From assembly GCA_000434115.1 (NCBI GenBank), contig FR894039.1:2085-19284 (forward strand): a stretch of 17,200 bases of DNA. The letters are read 5' to 3'. A program made the position numbers and the translations under genes. This DNA comes from Roseburia sp. CAG:309. Its GTDB lineage: Bacteria; Bacillota; Clostridia; Lachnospirales; Lachnospiraceae. The notes beneath the pieces are model-generated. The model was not told the DNA's origin. It worked only from the letters and a program-made list of their open reading frames with translations, and did no database searches. Shown piece by piece: positions 12,254 through 17,200 of this stretch; within the stretch, counting starts at the first letter, position 1; every line of letters starts with the position of its first letter.

Positions 12254-14308
12254 ATGAAGATTATTGATTTATTGGATGACAAAAGCATTCGTTTGAACGC
12301 AGAAGTCCACAGTAAAAAAGAAGCACTGGACACACTGGTTGATCTGATGGATGCGAGTGGAAAACTGAACGATATCGAAACTTATCGCAAAGGGGTTTAC
12401 GCAAGAGAGGAAGAAGGTTCGACCGGAATCGGAGAAGGAATTGCCATTCCTCATTGTAAATCCGCAGCGGTGAATCAGGCAGGTCTGGCGGCAATGGTTG
12501 TGCCAAAAGGTGTGGAATTTGATTCCCTGGATGGGGAACCTGCGAATCTGTTTTTCCTGATTGCGGCACCGGATACCGCGGACAATGTACATTTGGATGT
12601 GCTCAGCCATTTGTCCGTATTATTGATGGATCCGGATTTTACCGGAAAACTGCGGGAAGCAGAGACAGTAGAAGAATTTAAGAAAGTCATTGAAATGGCG
12701 GAAAATGAGCCGGAAGAAGAAAAAGAGCAGACGGAAGTCGATGCGAATGTGCCATATGTATTGGCGGTGACAGGATGCCCGACCGGAATCGCACACACGT
12801 ACATGGCGGCAGAAGCTCTGGAGCGCAAAGCAGAAGAACTTGGTTATCAGATCAAGGTAGAGACACGAGGTTCAAGCGGAGCAAAAAATGTACTTACCGC
12901 AGAAGAGATTGCGAAAGCAGACGGAATTATCGTGGCCGCGGACACAAAAGTACCGATGGAACGTTTTGACGGAAAACCGGTCATTATTACAAAAGTAGCG
13001 GATGGTATCAATAAACCGGAAGAATTGATCCGAAAGATCGTGGACAAGCAGGCACCGGTTTATGAAAGTGAGAAAGCGCAGGAAACGGTTTCGGAAAATA
13101 CAGAGAAGAAAGGAATCGGACATGCGGTGTACCAGCATCTGATGAGTGGAGTTTCTCACATGTTACCATTTGTTATCGGTGGTGGTATCATGATGGCAAT
13201 CGCCTTTTTGATCGATACTCTTTGTGGATACGGTTCGACCGGTGGAGCGAATTTTGGAAGCTGTACCCCACTTTCCGCATTGTTTAAATACATCGGCGGA
13301 CTTGCGATGGGGCTGATGGTGCCGGTCCTTTCCGGATACATCGCCTATTCGATCGCTGACCGACCGGGTCTTGCCGTAGGATTTACCGGCGGACTTTTGG
13401 CAGCAAACGGAAATGCGATACTGGGAAGTTATGTATTTGCCGATAAGGTTGGCGACCTGGGAGGATTTTCCAAATTTGTTGCACAGTTTGCTTTTGTCGG
13501 CAAAAACGGTGGAAATACGGTATCCGGTTTCCTTGGCGGTATCGTAGCCGGATTTTTAGCCGGATTTATCGTACTCGGATTGAAGAAATTGTGTGAAAAA
13601 TTACCGGATTCATTGGATGGAATCAAACCGACACTCATTTATCCACTTGTTGGTATTTTTATCATTGGCGTATTGATGTGTATGATCTTTAACCCATTGA
13701 TCGGATTGATCAATACGGGACTCAGCAATATGTTAAAGGGAATTTCCGATGCCGGAATGATCACGGTTCTCGGACTTATCCTGGGAGCGATGATGGCGAT
13801 TGATATGGGAGGCCCGATTAACAAAGCGGCGTATGTATTTGGTTCCGGTATGCTGGCAACGGCATCCCAGATGATGGAGCAGGGGGCGCAGGCAAGTGAT
13901 CCGGCGGTGCAGGCATGCTACATGGCAATGGCAGCAATCATGGTTGGTGGTATGGTTCCACCGGTAGGAATTGCAGTTGCCTGTAAATTATTTCCAAATA
14001 AATTTACGCAGGCGGAGCGTGGTTCTGCCCTTTCCAATATCGTAATGGGATGTTCGTTCATCACAGAAGGTGCGATCCCATTTGCCGCATCGGATCCGTT
14101 GCACGTAATCCCATGTACGATGGCAGGTGCAGGCGTTGCCGGATTTTTGTCCGCATTGTTTAAATGTACCTTGATGGCACCACATGGTGGAATCTTTGTA
14201 TTTGCCACAGTAGGACAGCCACTGCTTTATGTCGTTGCCTGGCTGGCAGGCTCGGCGGTAACAGCAGTAATGTTAGGATTGATCAAGAAAGATGCAGTAA
14301 CTAAATAA
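12254..14308 (+). CDS. fruA: Fructose-specific PTS enzyme IIABC
   Basis: The 684-residue protein has the three fructose PTS parts in one chain. IIA covers about residues 1-150, with phospho-histidine H67 in GIAIPHCKS. A short acidic linker (150-163, rich in E) leads to IIB at about 166-265, with phospho-cysteine C175 in AVTGCPTGIAHTYM. IIC starts near 290 with MSGVSHMLPFVIGGG and has many membrane segments, and GGPINKAAY is a typical fructose IIC motif. It takes up fructose while making fructose-1-phosphate, the substrate of FruK. Phosphate comes from HPr, whose gene follows after 37 bases. The ATG has an AAAGGAG site about 10 bases upstream. The length and domain order are standard for FruA of Firmicutes. 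Confidence 0.95.
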   Translation: MKIIDLLDDKSIRLNAEVHSKKEALDTLVDLMDASGKLNDIETYRKGVYAREEEGSTGIGEGIAIPHCKSAAVNQAGLAAMVVPKGVEFDSLDGEPANLFFLIAAPDTADNVHLDVLSHLSVLLMDPDFTGKLREAETVEEFKKVIEMAENEPEEEKEQTEVDANVPYVLAVTGCPTGIAHTYMAAEALERKAEELGYQIKVETRGSSGAKNVLTAEEIAKADGIIVAADTKVPMERFDGKPVIITKVADGINKPEELIRKIVDKQAPVYESEKAQETVSENTEKKGIGHAVYQHLMSGVSHMLPFVIGGGIMMAIAFLIDTLCGYGSTGGANFGSCTPLSALFKYIGGLAMGLMVPVLSGYIAYSIADRPGLAVGFTGGLLAANGNAILGSYVFADKVGDLGGFSKFVAQFAFVGKNGGNTVSGFLGGIVAGFLAGFIVLGLKKLCEKLPDSLDGIKPTLIYPLVGIFIIGVLMCMIFNPLIGLINTGLSNMLKGISDAGMITVLGLILGAMMAIDMGGPINKAAYVFGSGMLATASQMMEQGAQASDPAVQACYMAMAAIMVGGMVPPVGIAVACKLFPNKFTQAERGSALSNIVMGCSFITEGAIPFAASDPLHVIPCTMAGAGVAGFLSALFKCTLMAPHGGIFVFATVGQPLLYVVAWLAGSAVTAVMLGLIKKDAVTK

Positions 14309-14345
14309 ACAGATAATAAATAGAAAAATTAAGGAGGACACTATC

Positions 14346-14603
14346 ATGAGAGAATTTCATTATGTAATCAAAGACGCGCAGGGAATCCACGCAAGACCGG
14401 CTGGTTTGTTTGTAAAAGAGGCAGCAGCCTGTGAATGCAAAGTGACGATTGCAAAAGACGGCAGAGAGGTAGATGCAAAACGAATCTTCGGTGTTATGGG
14501 ACTTGGTGCAAAACAGGGACAGGAAATCGTATTGAAGACAGAGGGAGCAGATGAAGATGCCGCAATGGACAAATTGAGTGCATTTTTGGAGGCAAATCTG
14601 TAA
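14346..14603 (+). CDS. ptsH: HPr phosphocarrier protein lacking the regulatory Ser46
   Basis: The 85-residue protein is a full-length HPr. H15 in GIHARPAG is the active-site histidine that accepts phosphate from Enzyme I. The regulatory region reads VDAKRIFGVMGLGAKQG, so residue 46 is arginine where Firmicute HPr usually has serine (VxxKSIMGVMSLG), and the following SLG serine is glycine. It should carry phosphate but cannot be phosphorylated by HPr kinase at this site and so should not act as a CcpA partner. AAGGAGG lies 8 bases upstream of the ATG. The gene lies between fruA and ptsI, so it is probably a fructose-induced HPr, alongside a general HPr elsewhere in the genome (inference). Confidence 0.93.
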   Translation: MREFHYVIKDAQGIHARPAGLFVKEAAACECKVTIAKDGREVDAKRIFGVMGLGAKQGQEIVLKTEGADEDAAMDKLSAFLEANL

Positions 14604-14621
14604 AAGCCGGGAGGTGTCAGC

Positions 14622-16235
14622 ATGAACGTATGGGAAGGTAAAAGCGTTTTTGGTGGAATTGCAATCGGCCCTGTCGCTCTGTTTGAAAAAGAGGAAGATC
14701 AGGTAAAACGCTATTCGATCGAAGATGTGGAAAAGGAAAAGAAGCGTTTTGAAGGCGCAAAAGAGAAAGCCAAAGAAGAGCTTGCGGGCCTTTATGAAAA
14801 GGCATTAAAAGAAGTGGGCGAATCGGGTGCTATGATCTTTGACGTACATCAAATGATGTTAGATGATCTTGATTATGTGGAGTCAATCTTAAATATGATC
14901 GACACACAGAAGATTAATGCCGAGTTTGCGGTAGCAACGACAGGTGACAATTTTTCCCAGATGTTTGCCGCAATGGATGACGATTATATGAAGGAACGTG
15001 CCGCCGATGTGCGCGACATTTCCAATCGTGTGATCCGCATTCTACAGGGAAAAGAAATGGGAGGGATTACCGGAAATCAGCCGGTCATCCTGCTCGCCGA
15101 AGATCTCGCTCCAAGTGAGACGGTACAACTTGATAAAAGTCTGGTTTTGTCCTTTGTGACAAAACTGGGCTCGACCAATTCACATACCGCGATCTTAGCG
15201 CGGACGATGAATATTCCGGCGTTGATCGGAGTACACTATCCGGCAGATATCGCCGGGAAAATGGCGATTGTCGATGGCTTTGAAGGAAAACTTATTGTGG
15301 AACCGGATGCCGAAACGCTGGCTCATTATGAGGCATTGCAGGCAGAAGAGAAGAAAAAACAGCAGCTCCTTCTGGAATTAAAAGGAAAAGAGACGGTCAC
15401 AAAGGACGGCCGAAACATACATCTGTACGCCAATATTGGCGGAGTTGCTGACGTTGCCGATGTGTTGTCAAATGATGCTGCCGGGATCGGATTGTTCCGA
15501 AGTGAATTTTTGTATCTGGAAAAAGATACGTATCCAACGGAAGAGGAACAATTCAAAGCCTATAAGACAGTCGTGGAAATGATGGCGGGAAAGAAGGTAA
15601 TCATCCGTACTCTCGATATTGGAGCAGATAAACAGGTAGATTACTTTGAACTTGGCAAAGAAGAAAATCCGGCGATGGGCTACCGTGCGATCCGCATCTG
15701 TCTCGAACGGCCGGAGATTTTCAAAACTCAGCTGCGCGCCATTTACCGGGCGAGTCATTATGGAACCATTGCTATTATGTTCCCAATGATCATCTCGGTT
15801 TCGGAAGTGAAAAAAATCAAAGAAATTGTAAATGAGGTAAAGGAAGAGCTGGATGCCCATGGGATTCCATACGGCGAGGTAGAACTTGGAATCATGATCG
15901 AAACACCGGCAGCGGTAATGATCAGCGATCTTCTTGCCAAAGAAGTGGATTTCTTCAGTATAGGAACAAACGATCTTACGCAGTACACGCTGGCAATTGA
16001 CCGCCAGAATCCAAGTCTGGATAATTTTTACAATGCTCATCATGAAGCCATCCTCCGTATGATCCAGATGGTGATCGACAATGGACACAAGGAAGGCTGC
16101 TGGGTCGGTATCTGTGGAGAACTTGGTGCAGATACGACGCTCACAAAAACGTTTGTGGATATGGGAATTGATGAATTGTCCGTGACACCATCGATGGTAT
16201 TGAAAGTAAGAGAAGCGGTGAGGGAAATCGGTTAG
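14622..16235 (+). CDS. ptsI: PTS Enzyme I (phosphoenolpyruvate-protein phosphotransferase)
   Basis: The 537-residue protein is somewhat shorter than the usual 570 or so. Phospho-histidine H188 sits in LGSTNSHTAILARTMNIPALIG; most enzymes have GGxTSH, so L182 and N186 are departures. The PEP-binding half has GLFRSEFLY, GYRAIRICL, GIMIETPAAV and SIGTNDLTQYTLAIDR, and the catalytic cysteine C498 in GICGEL. It takes phosphate from PEP and passes it to HPr. The start has GGGAGG about 8 bases upstream and follows ptsH by 18 bases. It is the last gene of the operon. Its final codons (EIG-stop) lie inside the 17-bp end of a long inverted repeat. A separate housekeeping Enzyme I may exist elsewhere. 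Confidence 0.93.
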   Translation: MNVWEGKSVFGGIAIGPVALFEKEEDQVKRYSIEDVEKEKKRFEGAKEKAKEELAGLYEKALKEVGESGAMIFDVHQMMLDDLDYVESILNMIDTQKINAEFAVATTGDNFSQMFAAMDDDYMKERAADVRDISNRVIRILQGKEMGGITGNQPVILLAEDLAPSETVQLDKSLVLSFVTKLGSTNSHTAILARTMNIPALIGVHYPADIAGKMAIVDGFEGKLIVEPDAETLAHYEALQAEEKKKQQLLLELKGKETVTKDGRNIHLYANIGGVADVADVLSNDAAGIGLFRSEFLYLEKDTYPTEEEQFKAYKTVVEMMAGKKVIIRTLDIGADKQVDYFELGKEENPAMGYRAIRICLERPEIFKTQLRAIYRASHYGTIAIMFPMIISVSEVKKIKEIVNEVKEELDAHGIPYGEVELGIMIETPAAVMISDLLAKEVDFFSIGTNDLTQYTLAIDRQNPSLDNFYNAHHEAILRMIQMVIDNGHKEGCWVGICGELGADTTLTKTFVDMGIDELSVTPSMVLKVREAVREIG

Positions 16236-16493
16236 CATCTTGCTTGGCGGGGACGAATTTCTGCGAAGGAGAATGCCCGATTTTCTATCGAAGAAGGAAA
16301 GCAGACACTTCGTGCAGAAAACTTGATAAGATTTAGAAAGGAAAAAGCATCGATTGCTGTGCAATCGGGCTTTTTCTTCTTTCTAACCTCATCTTCAGAC
16401 AGTTCTGCACTCCGTGTCTCCTTCTTCTCCAGAAAACCGGACATTCTCAGCTCCGCAGAAATAGTCCCCACAAGAGAAGATGCTAACCGATTT
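16225..16493. repeat. 269-bp imperfect palindrome with 17-bp perfect ends, overlapping the ptsI stop
   Basis: The two halves, about 133 bases each, are imperfect reverse complements around a 3-base centre (16358-16360). The outer ends match perfectly over 17 bases (16225-16241, AAATCGGTTAGCATCTT, and 16477-16493). Further inner matches include GTGCAGAA/TTCTGCAC (16312-16319 and 16403-16410), TTAGAAAG/CTTTCTAA (16333-16340 and 16379-16386) and the terminator core. By eye roughly three quarters of aligned positions agree. One frame on each strand stays open across nearly the whole element, but there is no recognisable protein. It could be a MITE-like mobile repeat or a large terminator-type repeat. 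No clear target duplication is seen. Confidence 0.7.
16342..16376 (+). terminator. Rho-independent terminator of the fru-pts operon (core of the palindrome)
   Basis: CGATTGC (16351-16357) pairs with GCAATCG (16361-16367) around TGT. The stem extends through GC (16347-16348) with GC (16369-16370), and AAAAA upstream faces TTTTT downstream (16371-16375). The A and T tracts on both sides allow action in both directions. Confidence 0.75.
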
Positions 16494-16530
16494 GTAGTGT
16501 GCGATGGGGGCACCACTGAAAAGAGAGAAA

Positions 16531-16565
16531 AATAGAAAGCGGCGCCAGAAGCTTCTCTGGCGCCG
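16531..16565 (-). terminator. Terminator of the minus-strand GT2-GtrA gene
   Basis: A perfect 10-bp stem CGGCGCCAGA (16540-16549) and TCTGGCGCCG (16556-16565) encloses a 6-base loop. On the minus strand it is followed by CTTTCTATTTTTCTCTC, a T-rich tail, and lies 23 bases after the stop of the GtrA-like gene. The bases between it and the long palindrome hold nothing else I recognise. Confidence 0.75.
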
Positions 16566-16587
16566 AATCGTCAAGTTATCAAATTTA

Positions 16588-17200
16588 TCACTTATTTTGT
16601 TTCCTTTTAAATACCCATTCTCTCTGAATCTGGAAACTGATCAGGAAAAGGATGGTATCAATGATACATTTCCGCACGGTGCGGAATGGGATAAACCGCA
16701 GTGTGTAGTCAACCAGCAATGTCGAGATGAGAAGCTGGCAGATGCACAAGACATAATAGCGGAAAATGATCTTGATATCTTTCGAATCATTGTGAAATAC
16801 CTGCTTTTTATTAATGGTAAAATTATACAGTGAGGAACCGAGTCTTGCGATGACATTACGCAAAAATGTCAAAAGCAGGATGTCGATGCCAAAAAGCGAG
16901 ATCTGAGCCTTTTGACCGACAATCGGTAATAAGATAAATCGCAGCAGGTAAAACAGCGAGATATCAATGATAAAACTGGAAAAAGAACTCAGCATAAATT
17001 TCAAAAACACCTTATAGATCCGGATGGAATCAATAAAGGGATTGAAATGGGAACTTTCGTTATTTTCCAGATAGATGGTCTGAATCGGAAATTCTTCAAA
17101 AGGAATCTGGTTATCTTTTGCACAGAGAAGCATATTCATCTCGTATTCAAAACGTTCGCCTTTTGTGTTGGCAAAATAATTGGCGAGAAGTTCACGGGAC
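16588..17200 (-). CDS. GT2-GtrA fusion protein, C-terminal part (5' end outside the window)
   Basis: The minus-strand frame is open to the right edge, so the gene is partial. The visible part begins with the end of a GT2 polyprenyl-phosphate glycosyltransferase domain: KGERFEYEMNMLLCAKDNQI, then IQTIYLENNESSHFNPFIDS and IRIYKVFLKF, a pattern typical just before the membrane part. A GtrA-like domain of about 120 residues follows, with four hydrophobic spans (starting FMLSSFSSFIIDISLFYLL) and the family motif RNVIARLGSSLYNFTINKK before the third span. GtrA proteins are thought to help flip or present polyprenyl-linked sugars. The stop is TGA at 16588-16590 on the minus strand, followed by a terminator. 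The ATG at 17139 is internal and not the true start. It probably works in decoration of a surface polymer. Confidence 0.85.
   Translation of the reverse strand, partial: SRELLANYFANTKGERFEYEMNMLLCAKDNQIPFEEFPIQTIYLENNESSHFNPFIDSIRIYKVFLKFMLSSFSSFIIDISLFYLLRFILLPIVGQKAQISLFGIDILLLTFLRNVIARLGSSLYNFTINKKQVFHNDSKDIKIIFRYYVLCICQLLISTLLVDYTLRFIPFRTVRKCIIDTILFLISFQIQREWVFKRKQNK

Noticed and set aside
15468..16364. 298-codon open frame on the minus strand
   Set aside because: It lies antisense to ptsI and the palindrome, has no ribosome binding site or family motif, and ptsI is clearly the real gene.
16215..16503. Target site duplication flanking the palindrome
   Set aside because: The bases just outside both ends (GCGGTGAGGG and GTAGTGTGCG) share no clear direct repeat.
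16233..16535. Open frame of about 100 codons on the plus strand in the same frame as ptsI after its stop, and a 94-codon frame on the minus strand
   Set aside because: Both span the palindrome and follow from its composition. No start with a ribosome binding site and no known domain. Treated as part of the repeat, not as genes or ptsI readthrough.

Overview
The window looks like a chromosome segment of a gut-type Gram-positive Clostridia bacterium, probably Lachnospiraceae. This is inferred from strong AGGAGG-type ribosome binding sites, consensus sigma-A promoters, a fructose PTS operon carrying its own HPr and Enzyme I, a bile-salt-hydrolase-type enzyme, and TagF-type wall polymer genes. 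No rRNA, tRNA, CRISPR array, transposase or integrase was seen.

Layout. (1) 1-2138, plus strand: the 3' part of a DUF4143-type ATPase cut by the window edge, a DUF1848 protein with a C-terminal CX3CX2C cluster, and a 52-residue HIT-like remnant. (2) 2253-7721, minus strand: a tight five-gene operon. In transcription order it encodes a large fusion of a TagF-type polyol-phosphate transferase with a Maf/GT42-like domain, a KdsB-like CMP-ulosonate synthetase, a pyruvate-aldolase-like (DRE-TIM) enzyme with an extra C-terminal domain, a KdsC-like HAD phosphatase and a GuaD-like deaminase. (3) 7880-10323, plus strand: a GtrB-like membrane glycosyltransferase, a deoxyinosine-type DNA glycosylase and a choloylglycine hydrolase, transcribed divergently from region 2 from back-to-back promoters. 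(4) 10545-16235, plus strand: the operon fruR-fruK-fruA-ptsH-ptsI with a clear promoter, a phased GAAAG repeat likely to be the operator, and a terminator. (5) 16225-16493: a 269-bp near-palindrome overlapping the ptsI stop. (6) 16588 to the right edge, minus strand: the C-terminal part of a GT2-GtrA fusion.

How the genes may work together. Region 2 is the most interesting. Aldolase, phosphatase and CMP-sugar synthetase could make and activate a Kdo-like 3-deoxy-2-ulosonic acid. The Maf/GT42-like domain fused to a polyol-phosphate transferase could place it on a teichoic-acid-like or capsular polymer. No kdsA-like synthase is visible, and the aldolase may fill that step. This is inference from family logic and needs biochemical support. 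Region 4 imports fructose as fructose-1-phosphate and phosphorylates it to fructose-1,6-bisphosphate. Its HPr has Arg at position 46, where Firmicute HPr normally has the regulatory serine, so it should transfer phosphate without being controlled by HPr kinase.
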